A stretch of 64,000 nt of DNA, taken from NCBI GenBank assembly GCA_946902875.1, contig OX336340.1, positions 8,143,739 to 8,207,738 of the forward strand, given 5' to 3'. The position numbers and the translations under genes are program-made. Positions 34,429 to 47,283 of the stretch are shown here, piece by piece. This stretch comes from Nematopogon swammerdamellus (lineage: Eukaryota; Arthropoda; Insecta; Lepidoptera; Adelidae). The notes beneath the pieces were generated by a model. That model worked only from the letters and a program-made list of their open reading frames with translations, had not been told where the DNA came from and searched no databases. Position 1 is the stretch's first letter. The number at the start of each line of letters is the position of its first letter.

Positions 34429-34505
34429 GGTTTTTCAAAAGAATAGCCCCAGTGCATCTCTCCTCGTGCATGTCATAAAAGGCGACTAAGGAATAAGGAC
34501 AAGAT
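34425..34505 (+). repeat. Fragment of SINE family A2 head
   Basis: GTGTGGGCCGGTTTTTCAAA, AGAATAGCCCCAGTGCATCT and AAAAGGCGACTAAGG match the 5' head of the copies at 20,195 and 28,335 (plus orientation). The shared 3' half is missing. Confidence 0.7.
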
Positions 34506-34591
34506 GCCGCGCTATAGGGCGATAGGTTAGCCATCGCTCACCTTGGCACGGTCCTCCCACTGAGTCTTCGTGCCTTACTTGCTGCTTGATA

Positions 34592-34730
34592 GTTTTTTTT
34601 ATAGAAAGCGCGACATGTGGCTCCGAGCCACCCATAAGGTGCCTAACAACGCCAATGGACATTCGGTCTAATGCGCAAGTATCTGATACTGTACTAGGGG
34701 GAAACATGTGAACTATATAGTTATCTTATC
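34592..34730 (-). pseudogene. LINE 3' terminus, short
   Basis: Plus-strand TATAGAAAGCGCGACATGTG is the complement of the LINE terminus at 12,642 and 31,085. Upstream coding part is unrecognisable. Confidence 0.6.
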
Positions 34731-34854
34731 CGAGTACTTTGCGAAACGTGGTGATCAGTGTTGTGCTCTAATTTACCAAAGTTCTTGCAGCACACACAAC
34801 AAATATGCTCACTGCTTACCCAGTTTTTTTCGCGATACAGCGTGTCTTATGGCA

Positions 34855-35065
34855 GGATGAATGGACACAAAATAGTGTGTTATGGTCCAGTTGCAAAATC
34901 GACACCCATGGACATTTGGTCACATGAGTGGGTTGTGAATTCCATGCCGGTCTGATAGGTGCCTAATAGGCACCTATCAGACCTAGACCTATCAGACCCA
35001 GAATAGGCACTGCCTATTCACGCCTCTCTTGACCGACCCGAGACTGTAATTGGGGGGAAATACCT
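34855..35065 (-). pseudogene. LINE 3' part with local inverted duplication
   Basis: GGACATTTGGTCACATGAGT, then ATTCCATGCCGGTCTGATAG and CTATTCACGCCTCTCTTGA align with 12,730-12,815. Relative to that copy, about 50 bases are extra and contain a near-perfect palindrome (34,952-34,980). Confidence 0.65.
34952..34980. repeat. 29-base near-perfect palindrome
   Basis: CTGATAGGTGCCTA, one A, TAGGCACCTATCAG: 14-bp arms around one base. The related LINE copy at 12,642 has only one arm, so the second arm arose in place, consistent with template switching. Confidence 0.75.
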
Positions 35066-35200
35066 ATTATGTTTTCATCTTTCTTTTTACTACGTACAAA
35101 TTCAAATTCATATCACAATACATACAACTTAGTACTTAGGTAGGTATGCCACGTTGCGTATGACTAGCTTTTTTCCGTGGCTTCGCTTCGCGTGACTTTT

Positions 35201-35585
35201 TTTAGGGTTCTGTATCAGTCGTACGGGACCCTATTACTAAGCCTACGCCGTCTGTCTGTCCGTCTGTCTGTCCGTCTGTCTGTCTGTCCGTATGTCTGTC
35301 CGAGGGCTGTATCTCTTGAACCGTAATAGGTAGCCCGTTGAAATTTTCACAGAATATGTGTTATGATGGCCGATATAACAACAAATAATAAAAATAAGAA
35401 AAAGTGAAAAATTCACGGGGGTCCCCATAGAAGAAACTAAAAAGTATATGCGCGCCATCTACCGAAAAGAGTTGAAGCATTTTAACTAACTTAAATACAT
35501 AGACAGCGTGAGTGGTGTGGACCATGACATGGCGATACGGAACCCTCGGTGCGCGAGTTCGACTCGCATTTGGCCGGTTTTTGTT
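35201..35585 (-). repeat. (GTCY)n-bearing element, full length
   Basis: Minus-strand copy of the 32,138 element: ends at 35,585 with CGAACTCGCGCACCGAGGG-type sequence and AACCGGCCAAATG. Includes GTCT/GTCC microsatellite (35,250-35,305), GAAATTTTCACAGAATATG and GCGCCATCTACCG (35,451). Confidence 0.8.
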
Positions 35586-38500
35586 CTTCTCAGCTCAGGC
35601 CTCCGATGACATATCGTATTGATTAGCCTAAACCATCTTGAGAAGTGACAAAATGTAACAGTGGAAACCGTATGTAAATCGATAAGGTGCTTCTCGAGTT
35701 ATAAGGATATTCATATATTGACGTACGTTACACGGGCGCCCGTAGAAACTTTACTTTATTTATTAGGAGATGATAGGGGTTCCCGAAGGAATTCGGGACA
35801 CGCCAGTGACTTGAAATGCTTCGTTACACCACCAGGAGCCTTCAGTACTCGTTCCAGATAATTACTGTCTCCTTTTCCTACCGTTTCTCTTTTTATGGGT
35901 TTTTCGTAGCAAAGTTCTTGATTTATCTGATTTGTTTAGATATCTGAAGATTTTCTATGCATAATTTTAGACGTGTAAATGAAATACAATTGTTATGAAT
36001 TTAATTTTGTACATATTATGTTTTTTGTTCCTTAAACCACCTTGTGAATAAATCTTAAAGCGTAGTTTTGAATTACTAACACCATGACTACCACCTAATT
36101 AGCGAAGCGAAGCCCACAGAAAAATTCTAGATTCAACTTAGTAAACAAAACCTCGACAACAAAGGAGTCTGAAAGAGTTCGAGATAAGAAGGTAATCCGA
36201 GAGGCTTTCCCTAGAATTCGTCTAATTATTCTCCAGTTACTCAAAATTTGTAAAGCTATCGTTTCTTGTGGTGGATTAAATTGTACTCTACGCATTCGGC
36301 GGAAGGTCGGTTATAGTTATGAGTTGTGCTTTGGTAGTAATTATTTAAATGTTAAATTGTTAAATGGCCAAAACAACGTTAAGCGCATAGAAGGATTTAT
36401 ACAATATGGTGTTTGTCATTGTTTATGATACCATAACTCATTCGTTGTGAACATCAGTGTCTGTTCTAAATTCTGAATAAATCTATCCTATTTATAGTAT
36501 TCTATATTTGACACGTAGTTATGCATTCAAGTAGAATAACTGAAACGAATTCGGCGTTTCCAAATTGCAATAAAATGCAATAACTTTACTCAAAAAGAAA
36601 TATATATTAATAACTGACCCAAAGATGTCAAGAACCTTTTTTTATTTTGTTGATCATTTGAAAGGGTCTTCGACGGAGAACTTAACCTTGAATTGGCGCA
36701 TTTCTCAAATTGCCTCTTCCACTTCTTTTTTTTTCTGAAAATATCTACCGTTAATAATAATTTTCGCTTATCAGAAATATTTGTATTCGTTCAAGAAGGT
36801 ATATTGAGTCTAGTTTAAATAGTAAACTGTCAATTGGGGTTTCAGATTCACTATAAAAGAGCTACGCGCGAAGAAACCGAGCGAAAAAACTTTTGGCTGA
36901 GTTATTTCAACTTTGGACGATGATAACTTTTTTCCAGTACATCGGAGAGGTTAACTTGATGTATACTTAATTTTAGAGTAAATCCTTACGAGTCCAACGA
37001 CTCCGGTTTGATTGCTATGGGAAAATTAGACGCGAATAATTTATGTTTATGGTCTCCGTCGAATGAGTAACAAAATAAAAAATGTACTTGAAATGTTTGG
37101 CTCGCCACATTAAATTTTCCTAAATGCACTATACTAATAATGTGAGCATGTACTAACTTTCGATATTTTAGAAAGAAGACAAAAAAACATATCAGATAGT
37201 TTATGGAGCCTCATTATTAAAAATAATTCCAAGCGATCCTCGTACCTGAAACGGGGGTCAGCTTTGCTATCCAGCATGGAAATACCCCGAGACTCCGCTT
37301 CAATCCTAAGCAGCAAAATGAATGAGTTATGTACATTATCGACTACGCATAGGTATCCCGGCTTCAACTTGAAAGTTCCGCAGACATTTCGAGATATTGT
37401 CATTGGGCCGTGAATATTCAACGAGTAAGTAATTGCTGGAACCATTAACGTTTGTACTCCTACCGACGACGCCGCCGCTTCAGCGCTTCCCGCCGCTGCT
37501 CACTCGGAGTCTCGAAGGTGGAAATTGAAAAATAAAAGTACGCCGCAGTGACTTCGCTTATATATGTAGACTTAACAATAGTGTCAGAACTGAGCCAGTA
37601 TTTTTCCAGCGAATAGATTTGCGACTGTAGAGTATGCTACGCGGTCAATATATGGGTTCTCAGTGAGCGGTCGCCGGCAAAGCACTCAACAATATACGTT
37701 TGACCCTAACGTCGAGCCAGAGGTCTCCACTAACGACCATAAGTACAACCGTTTTACGCATCCATTTTTGTTATTGCTTATTTTTCGTTGTCAGCTATCT
37801 CTCTGACACTCTGTAACGTAACATAACAAAATAAGGATTATTTCCAGTATGTGGACAAAGGCTCAATAAATTAGCACCGTGAGAGAAATTACGATGGAAA
37901 TTCACCCTTGCAACCATCACGTCACAAACACTGTCCGACATCATTCCATTGTCCCTCCCAACCGGCCGCAATCGAGTTAAGAAACCCTCGAGCAGTCGAT
38001 GTGCGAGCAGTAATGAGAGGGTGACGAGATAGGGACCCACTCCACTGTAGGAGTTCCCGTCGTCCGTTCGCCGGAACGGAGAGATTACCGTATGCTATAC
38101 ATGCATAGTCTAATGCTGCTGGTCTGTCGGACGCAATACTGTGTTTCTGATCGTCCTGAAACTCTGTTGAAAACAATGTTGTTTTAGAAGAAAACCTTAT
38201 CAAATAACAAAGATCAATGTTATTCAACAAGACCGATAGTTTCTGTTCCGGTCCAGATATCATTAAGCATATTCACGATTTTTGCAATTCACTCCATATT
38301 TGCCATTACGGTAAAACTACATCCCCCTCCGGTGAATACAGTTAGAAAAATATTATGTACGAGTATGCAGGCATTGCACGTTTGCAATCCTACATGTACA
38401 CAATAGGTGGTTTTCGCGCATCACGGCAGATTTGCCGTTCCGGCAAAACCCTTCTAGCAAGGGGGCCCATACAGGCTGCGGAGCCGTATGATTATACGTT

Positions 38501-41424
38501 GCCTCTGATCGTCGAATTAATTGGAACTCTCGGCTATGAATCACGTTCACTCGGAGTCTGCTCGTCTCTCTTCCACAATAATGACGGGTCTGGCTCAAAC
38601 GGACTAAAAGGGAGGCCGGTAACAAGTTGCAGTCGACCGCATTTTAGACATTCTCGGACCGCCATAATATTATTCATTAACGTTTGTAATGGCACTGCAA
38701 ACGTGAAATATTATGATTATCAGTAGGCCGATAAAATCATCGGCCTAATGCTTGCTGCGCACAATCTCCCTTACATTATTGAGAGGAATATCCCGTGGCA
38801 AACCCAATGATCACAACAAATTTAACATTTACATATTTCTACGATTACCATATTTACTTAGCTTGGTACTACGTCACTAGATATTAGCGCATGTATACAA
38901 ATTCTAGCCCCTATACTAGTGTGGTAAACCAGGTACTGGGACATAGGTGGCAGATAGAGCAATTTGATAGATTTACTTCATTGCTTCACAAAATTTAAAT
39001 AAAATACAGTAATTTTATTAAAATGAAGTTCAAAGGCGGGCTTATGCCTTATAGAGATGGTTTGAGACGTGTAAGTGGCAGAAATTAGTGTAGGTAGAAG
39101 CAAGGATATTATTGTAAGAATTAGGAATGAGTAGGCACCATTTTGCTGGAGAATTATTTTAAAGAGACGGTGAAAAAATTCAAACGCAATGAACGTTTAT
39201 GTATATTTAAACATTATTGCTGCATTTAGTAAATCCGTGGTAGCAATATCTTACTCCTAAGCATAGTAAAATTCGATGAAAGGTAAACTTAAAAGCAAAC
39301 TCAACCACTCAAGCGGTAGCGTCAAAGTGCATTCCACGAACCGGCAAACTTGAATGCGACGGGTTGTAGGAGAGCTATTAAATATTCGGGTAAAATATCA
39401 GAAAAGCGAGACATCCAAAGGACTATTTACGGATAGAACAAATTGTGACAAGTTCGAGAGTAAAATAATGAAACTCACAAAAACATAGGCGGGTAAAAAG
39501 GCGAAGTTCGAGTAACTGTTGACTGTAAATCAGGCTCGTTACGTTGGATAAGTATAAGGCAAACATTTTAGCTTTGCCTCGTTCTACCTTAGTAATTAAA
39601 GGAAGATGAAAACAAAATGTTTCCATTGCTTGGCCAGCGAGTGGATCCGGCTTAAAGAGTAGTAAAATCTGATGTGCATCAAAGTTCAACGTCTTCGACA
39701 AAGCTATTGAATCCGAGTATTTCTAATCAAAAGCATAGTCAGTCCTATTTTTTACTTATTTAGTCAACTACTAATTTAATATACTTCTTCTTTACATAAT
39801 TACAATTCCTCCAAATTTTTAAAGTGTCTGCTCTACACCCTCATAATCCGTTTTCATTAAATTCCAAAATGTCAGAGTCAGTGAGCTGATGCCGATGCCG
39901 TAAACCGACTTTAGCCACTTATTAGTCCATTAACTTGGAGAGATAAAGGTCTGATAGCAATGGGTATTGCTTCGTACTATAAGCAATAGTTAAGGCAACT
40001 GGAAACGTTGTGTACCTGATGCCGTATTGCATTCTTAAATTAAGGACTGATGGAATTGCTAATGAAACTATGCTACTACTAATTAGCGCGGAATATCATT
40101 AGAAAATAAAAGAAAACATTAATAAAAACGACACAAAATCCAATAGTGCCAGATTGTCAGAATACACGGATTCCAGCTCAGCTCAAAAAACGTTACCTTC
40201 TCTACATAATTATCTGTAACTTTGATTTATTGCTCTCCTCTTCGATTGGCGGCGCCTGTCTGTCTTCTCAAGTCTTCTGTCACTTTTAAAATGTGCTATC
40301 TAGGTTTACGACAACCTGACATTTTTCATGAAATAGTTGACGTTTAGACTTAACGAATATATTGATACTTTCACGTGAGCGAGAGCGACGCGGGCAATAG
40401 ATACCCCCCAATATGTTTTCCATGGACTTGTACAATTAATTCGTAATCAGTTCTCGCACCATGGATAATGTCGTACCCATCCCACACGAATTGAACTGAA
40501 TACACGTATTGAACATACACATGCAGGCAACAAGCAAGCAAGTTTAGCTACAGTCTTACCTGTATCCTGTTGTTTGCATGCTTCTTGTCAGATGCTTGTC
40601 TAACGTACAGTTAGCTCTAAGGTATATAATATGTACTCGTATGTACAGGACCTTTCGTCATGTTTATAGAGTTAAGTAACATACCATGACTGTGATATGG
40701 TTCTGCTTGTACATGTTCATTATTTGAGATAGCGAGAAACTATAATTAGTTTAAGCATGCCCTAACTAAAAATGTTACCAAAATAATAATGAACATTAAA
40801 ATTACTTCTCAAATGGATAGAAATGAGGACAAAGCAACATCCAAAGAAGCATAATTTGTTACGAAGCGAACGCAAAATTGGGCGAAGTAGGTACAAAGAA
40901 ACGAAAATCGTTGTTTATTAAATCATCAAAATTTCACAAAATAGATTACTTACTTTGTTGTTAAAGATTAAACCAATCCAATTATTATTATTTCGATTTA
41001 TTGGGAGGAACAACCGGATTCGGGTTTATGCGAAATATTAACCCTTTATTGTCTTCATATAAAAGGTCGTAAAATTCAGTATTATCCTAAATCGAAAACA
41101 TGTCGTCGATATTTGTTTTTTTATATATATTATGTGTACGAGTACCTAACCGTTGGAAAGGTTATGCAAAGGTAACATAAATTGAATTTCGCCTCCGGCA
41201 GCGGCCGAACAATCACGTCAGCGAGCAGACAATGTTCCTTTGTTCCGAACATTGTTCATTTCCAAATTAAAATGAAAGACGTGAGAGCTCTCTGCTTCTA
41301 TAGCTATCTCATTGTTCTTGCCCATTGTAACACCATAATCATATGCACTGGGTCTCCGTTTCAACGTAATGTAGGCACGCCCAGACCAAATTATTCAAAC
41401 TTTTCTATTGGGAAAAAATCATCG
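35586..41424. other. 5.8-kb stretch without recognised repeat
   Basis: The longest block in which I find no TIR, SINE box, LINE motif or microsatellite element. A CG-rich patch at 37,455-37,505 (GACGACGCCGCCGCTTCAG) and short frames around 37,134-38,625 on both strands have no recognised product. It is most likely host intergenic or intronic DNA. Confidence 0.4.
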
Positions 41425-41690
41425 ATGCACCAAAGTAGTGTACACTGGGTGGACCAGTTGAAATGAGCACGGATGCCAATGATAGGATGAGCGCGGGGAA
41501 ATGCGCCGTTGGACAGGAAGATGATGCGTAGGAATACCACCAGGCAGATGGGCAACGTCACCGTGGATGTTTCGCTGGCAGACAGTGATTTGGTATCCCT
41601 GAAAGCCGGGAAGAGTGGAGGTAATGTGGAAAGGTGTAGTTACGTCCAGCGCGGGACTACCCTACGCTTTTGAAAAAGAAAAGAAGAGGA
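41425..41690 (+). pseudogene. Decayed RTE LINE 3' fragment
   Basis: ATGCACCAAAGTAGTGTAC, GGGTGGACCAGTTGAAATG, CACGTCACCGTGG-like and GTATCCCTGAAAGCCGGGAA align with 15,160-15,390 in order. Many substitutions and indels; no open frame. Confidence 0.55.
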
Positions 41691-41963
41691 TTGCGATTAT
41701 TGAATCTGTAAGGAAGTTGTACGGCTTTGAACCTATCAAGATTCATTAGGGCTAACATGATTACTGCAAGATAATTCAAACGCTAGAGTTGAGTTTACAT
41801 TTAAATGCACATTACTATTGTGAAACAACGTTTAATGTTTTTGTAACACATTTATGGTACTAGGTTTACGAGATTACGTTATAATAAAAGAATAGAGGTA
41901 GTAAATAATAATAGATTGTTAAGAGGCATCAGAAAACATTGTTCGCTATGCCGCGCGATCGAT

Positions 41964-42388
41964 GTTATATAATGTGTTTCGTTAGTCATGTCAATAACTT
42001 CGGGAGAGTGTTTGTTTGAGTGCGTATGTAACCCACATACGCACCCAAACACTTTACGCAAAAAAAAAACATATGTTTATAGGAGCATTTTTTCTCCTAA
42101 CAAAAAATAAAATCTAATAAGTAGCTGTAAACACCAATCATAGTGACCTTGTGACTCATTTACAACAAACAGCTGTTCTGCGTTTGAACATAGTACGGTC
42201 ATTGACCCCGTGCAATGCATGTTACCTACTGTGACACACAGGTTAATGTTTAGGTAGCAAACATGTTTTGTTAAATTTCTCGAAAAGTAATGGTAAAAAC
42301 ATATTTTTTTTTTGCGTAACCTGTTTATTTGAGTGTGTATGTAACCCTCCCGAAGTTATTGACATGACTAACGAAACACCTTATATAT
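41964..42388. mobile_element. MITE with about 100-bp imperfect TIRs
   Basis: Left arm (from 41,964) and right arm (to about 42,388) share GTGTTTCGTTAGTCATGTCA and ATAACTTCGGGAG, then, after a short rearrangement in the left arm, TTACGCAAAAAAAAAA. Two minus/plus frames with PPEVIDMTNET are the arms read on each strand, not genes. Confidence 0.8.
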
Positions 42389-43526
42389 TATATGTTATGT
42401 TTGCGTTTAAATTGGATTTGCTATTAATCCGAGTTTACCGCGAGCAAAGCCGCTAGCAAAAGTGCTTAGTTATATATATTAGTATTATATAAATTGCCTT
42501 AACAATACCTAGAATAGAATGACATGATAATTTTTTTTGGTTCACATTTTGGGTTACCTAGTACTTTCCACCTGACTATTAGACAAATTTATCTTTGATT
42601 TGCCTGCGGGCAAATTCAAAATCGGTTCAGCAGACCCGGAGATATTTGCGTGTAACCGACGGGCAGACAGACACTAGAGCGATCCCATAAGGGTTCCTTT
42701 TTCGCAATTTTGCGACGAGACCCTAAAAATAGGAGATAAACAATATAGCAACATATCCATTGTATGTGATATGGATTCGGAGTTCGAAAACAGGGGCGCG
42801 TTTTTATAAATGTTTAAAGCCTAGAAGTACCGAGTGACGAAACGATGTCTCCAACTTACGAGATAAGTATCGTACGTCGGCCTTCGTCAATCTGTCAGGA
42901 AGACACATTGATTTATTTTGTGGATGGGCTGGTACTTATAGTTCAAATTGCAAATATTTGGGAAAACATGTGGATAGATTTTCTGCTCTATTCTGCTTTC
43001 AAAAATGAATAATGTACGTATATAAACACGAAAAGCTAAATTTAGTCAAGAAATTTCACATGAAAGGAGTCCTATAAATATATCAGCAAGATCAGCATAA
43101 TATGCAGACGTCTCATTCAGAAAAAATATATTTTCATACAAAGGAACAGAAATGTCCGGATTGACTAATTAGAAAATAATATGGTAGTCTATTCTAAGCC
43201 TGAATACATTCTGAATACGAAGTTTCTTAGACATAAGACAGCACGGGAACCGATTTAGGTTGTGACGTTCAGCTTTGGGAGACTTTGACTAACCCTAATC
43301 TGTAAGGATTAAACAATTATGTACTCATGCGTATAGTCAAAGCTGCAACGGTTGAATTCGATGAATCCTATTTACTTAATTATGTACTAGTTACATTATA
43401 ATGGATCGGTATACGTCCACAACATTACACCTGACTTCCAATGGGGTATTCTGAGACAAGTGATTTCCATTTACCACGGCCCGCCTGATACGAGTACCTC
43501 TTCCACACCCATAATGTTAATCTCGT
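42389..43526. other. Mostly unrecognised; repeat fragments
   Basis: 42,600-42,725 has AAAATCGGTTCAGCAGACCC, GGGCAGACAGACA and CGACGAGACCCTAAAAA, a relative of the (GTCY)n elements. 42,420-42,455 has GCGAGCAAAGCCGCTAGCAA, like the ends at 56.2 kb. Confidence 0.4.
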
Positions 43527-43554
43527 GTGTACTTGTTTATACAGCTAGTTGATT

Positions 43555-43720
43555 TTCAACTTTCCTTCAGGGTAAGCTGGATTGGGATGGATTGGTACTG
43601 TCTCCCGGCGAGTGTGTTTCTCGAATCCTTTAACCTGGGTGTCTTCAAACGTCGTCGTATCAACGGGCTAGACAGCCTAGCAACAGTCCGCAAATGTGCT
43701 GGCATGGCGTCTCACTGAGC
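43555..43720 (+). pseudogene. LINE 3' C-terminal fragment
   Basis: Plus strand: WIGMDWYCLPASVFLESFNL, then GVFKRRRINGLDS. This is the W..LP.SVF..SFN...FK..VN terminus of a non-LTR RT, a different subfamily from 12,642. Upstream DNA does not extend the match. Confidence 0.6.
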
Positions 43721-44044
43721 GTGGTTTCCCAAGGCGAGGGGTTTTTGGCTGTACCATTTGGACCCTCGACACATAGGTATCCCTGTAACATGGGTGATGC
43801 TGGTTTACATAAAAAAGGGATACCCTTCCTGCTGTTACCCTTAATGGCATAGTTATTACCGATACCAGGCTACTAAAAAATCTCGGCCTCATATTAGACC
43901 CTAATGGTACAAAAGCGCCTTTATGGTAAGACTCCGTCGTCTATCTTTCGCCCCACACAGCGCAGAGAACATAAAATAGTACAACATTTAGGAATACAGA
44001 TTTTTTCTTTCCCAAAACATTTGCAATATTAAGTGAAAATTTTT

Positions 44045-44645
44045 AATTGATAGATTTTTAGGTTCCGTACCTCAAAGAAGTGAAAATGGAACCGAATGGT
44101 GTTACTCATGTGTCCGTTCGTCTGCCTGTCACAGGGTCATACATAACTTCTAACCGGTGATATGTAGTACCAAGTTGAAATTTCGTAGATACAGAATTAG
44201 GGAATATCTGGGAATATTATTATTTCGCTTAAACTGTAGAAGAAATTTTCAAAATGTATTCAAAAATTTCCCCCAGGAAGGTCGAATGTAACTGTAAATG
44301 TTTTTATATGGTAAGTGACACATCTTTGGGACCGGGTGGACTAGCAGCATATTTTTTTATTATTATTTTAAAACATTTTAAACGCCGACAAGATGTTTTC
44401 CTGATGAAATGGTTCTCGCAAGCGGCTAGATTGGACGGCCCGTTTAGCCATTAAAAACAGTGACATATATATAAGTCAATGATTACGAACAGTTAAAATG
44501 AAAACAAACATATCACTCTATGTGCTCATAACATGCTCGTCAAACACCTCTTGTTACCAGTTGATGAAATGTCACGACCGGTACGGAACCTACCTGGGTG
44601 TGTGAGTCCGACTCGCACTTGACCATTTTTATGAGAAATGAGGCA
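44045..44645 (-). repeat. Repeat related to the (GTCY)n elements
   Basis: Edges read GGTTCCGTACCTCAAAGAAG at 44,058 and GTGAGTCCGACTCGCACTTG near 44,610. Middle contains CGTCTGCCTGTCACAGGGTC, then an unrelated AT-rich insert. It preserves the empty site of the RTE insertion at 15,117. Confidence 0.6.
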
Positions 44646-46448
44646 TAGTGTTGAAAACCACACTCTAGGGATATCAAAAATATTAATTAAATCGAATATT
44701 AACAACATTTTACATATCAAGGAAATATTATTTCATACATTTTAGTTCTAGTGGGGTTTTCAAGTCCGTTCAATATGTTTTTAGACAGTTTTTCAGTAAA
44801 TTATTCGACAAATTGTTGGGCCTTCTAGGTATTTATTTCTTTGGAGTATCGTCTTTCCGTGTGGATCGAGAACGTTGTTATCGGAGTCCCGCTGGAGACG
44901 CTTGCCGCACTTACAATATAATGCAGTTGGATGGATTAGTTTACTTAGTGCCGACGAAGATGGAGGGTTCTCGTGTGACCCGCAACTAAGCTGACCTGTA
45001 CGGGTGAAGGGAAAACTGAAAGAAACATCAAAAGTACTAAGAGTAAACTTAAATCTGCAAAGCGGTATATTCTTATCCCTCCCAAAAACAAACTGTTTGA
45101 TACGATATTATATTAAGCCTGTTGTTTCTCTTGTCTAATTACTTTTCTATGATTTTGAAAACAATAACAGGCAAATCAAAAGTAATGTAATTATGTCAAT
45201 TGGCTGCCATTTGGGGCTTTTTGAAATCGTTTACCACAACAAACCACAAACCTTGGAAGTCTTGAAAACAAACAATGAAGAAGAAATCACTAATTTGGAG
45301 CCAGAAGGTTTGCGAGCAACAACTTAAAATTCCATAACGTTTTATGAAAACAAAATATGTGCATGAACTCAGGAGGTGGTTATTTGACCGATATCATTGT
45401 TTCAACTTAACGTCATCAATTTAGCACCTTCAAATAAACTTTCCGCAAAAACAGAACCCATTTTTTTCATTTCTAACAAAATTGCAGCTAATTCACATTA
45501 TGACATTACTTTTGCCCCACCAATAAATTAGAATTCATATTGTGTTCTAATCAAATCACTGAGGAGCTAGAAAATTCTAACACTCCATTATTCAGACTAT
45601 GCTTTACCACATTCTGACAATAATTGCAAAGCCTAAGAACCTCGTATGTACTAAACTAACATACTAAGTAACTTCACTTGCTAACTTAACTATTAACTTT
45701 ACTCAACTAATTTAACTTTAAGTTCAGTATTTACGACCAAAGCGTCGATATGCTAACTCGTGCGTCGACACGGTGTATGCTGATGTATTTACTGCGGTAA
45801 CACTCAATCAAGTTGTCGTCAATGAGTCGAGAGGGGAGAGAGAGTGAGAAAGAGAGAATGGCACTTTTAATACCTAAGTGAGAGTGCGGGAGTGAGAGTT
45901 CCTCAATTTGTGATGACATAGGTACAAGCTACGAGTATACACACCAAATAGTGGTATACGCAGCTATAGGTACAGTGCTATAATAGTGCCCCGACTTCGA
46001 TCATTACGTGTCCCGACCCCTTTGTCGTAGAACAGCAACTAGTAAATGTGAACAAACGACATTAGAGTCTCTGTAAACGACAAGATTGCAAGAATAGTTT
46101 TCAACCCCCATTTCTGCCGCATCCCTTCTTCGACCGCCGCGGATGGAACTGTTCTGTGTGCCCACAAGATTGCCCTCTTTGAGATAGCGTGGAATTTTAT
46201 TATCTCAGAATGAATGTCCACTCCCGGGAGACAGGACCGCGACGGAACTTACGACATAAGTGGAGACGGTCAAGTTCAATATAGGTTTGGTTTTGGAGGG
46301 ATTTCATTATTTTGGAATAACATTTTGGAGATATATTGGACGAATGACGATACAAATGCTTTTTAGTGCTTTCTGGAAATCGTGAGACATTTTTGCAATC
46401 TGTATTTTATTCGTTCACACAAAACTCTTAAAATGTTCATAACAATGC
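44646..46448. other. Nothing recognised
   Basis: No TE or gene seen. 45,640-45,725 is a low-complexity stretch in which TAACTT/ACTAA words recur. Confidence 0.3.
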
Positions 46449-46720
46449 TTAACCCTAGAAAGCTAACGTTCGTCGATTCGACGAGTACACGAACGTTTTA
46501 GCGCTGTCTCTTTTTAGGTATATGCCCGATCGTCTTGCAGTCCCGTGCCAACCCAGTCGGCATTGAGCACTACCTCACATCGGACGCTGTTTCCGCGTAA
46601 ATATTCTGGGTTTCGAGTTACAGAGCGCATGCTCGTCGATTCGACGTATGGTTAGCTTTTGTGTTAGTTTTTAGGTTGGTGTACAATTACTTATTTTGGT
46701 ATTTTTTTCAGATTGTCACC

Positions 46721-46921
46721 ATGTCGTCACAGAAAGTGTTTCATCCTGATGAGATATTAAGATATTTAGAAGGTGAGGATGTTGGAGATACTCTGGTGGA
46801 GTCATCGGGGAGTGAACGTGAAGACATCTTAGAGACGGATGACGTGCAAGATGATGAGCAAGATAGTCCTACAGATGATAAACATCGCCTGCATCAACAG
46901 CTACGTAGTATACTGCCATAA
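46721..46921 (+). pseudogene. piggyBac transposase N-terminus
   Basis: Starts ATG at 46,721 (MSSQKVFHPDEILRYLEGED), chosen because the acidic N-terminus fits piggyBac family proteins and lies right after a splice-acceptor-like TATTTTTTTCAG (46,699-46,711), suggesting a 5' UTR intron. The acidic stretch (ESSGSEREDILETDDVQDDE) runs to about residue 52, then the deletion junction shifts the frame and it ends at a stop, 66 residues. The family is about 600 residues. Confidence 0.85.
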
Positions 46922-47283
46922 CGTCCTTACTGCTGGAGGCAAACCACTTAATCGTAAAAACTTCATGAAAGCACTACACTCTCAACTTGTGGAACCGTGG
47001 CTAAAAATTAGAGTAGAGGTAACTACAATGCCTAGACAAGTCAAGGTGAAAGTGCAACAAGTTCTCAAGGTGATCGACAAAGATTCACCTTCTACTTCTG
47101 CTCAACATCTAGAGGACACTACTACTTCACTGGAACCTCAAAATCGTAAAAGGAAAATGTGTGGACGGACAGTGCTCATACAAGAAAAGGCGTATGACTA
47201 AGACGACACGTACTAAATGTAGCATTCCAATTTGTGGCGAGCATACGGTTACATTCTGTACTACTTGTGCATGTATAAAATAA
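46875..47283 (+). pseudogene. piggyBac transposase C-terminus
   Basis: In a different frame from the N-terminus: MINIACINSYVVYCHNV then RKNFMKALHSQLVEPW, matching the post-catalytic helical segment (ACINS...YSHN...KFM..L). It continues to 47,201, but one extra base near 47,172 moves the cysteine-rich domain to another frame, CSYKKRRMTKTTRTKCSIPI, ICGEHTVTFCTTC, ending at the stop 47,281-47,283. Spacing C-x4-C-x2-H-x4-C-x2-C of the end-binding domain is preserved. Confidence 0.85.

Noticed and set aside
32420..35305. CRISPR-like arrays of GACA/GTCC repeats
   Set aside because: Four-base microsatellites inside a eukaryotic interspersed element; no spacers or leader.
41879..42456. Two small frames sharing PPEVIDMTNET
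   Set aside because: They are the two inverted arms of one MITE read on opposite strands.
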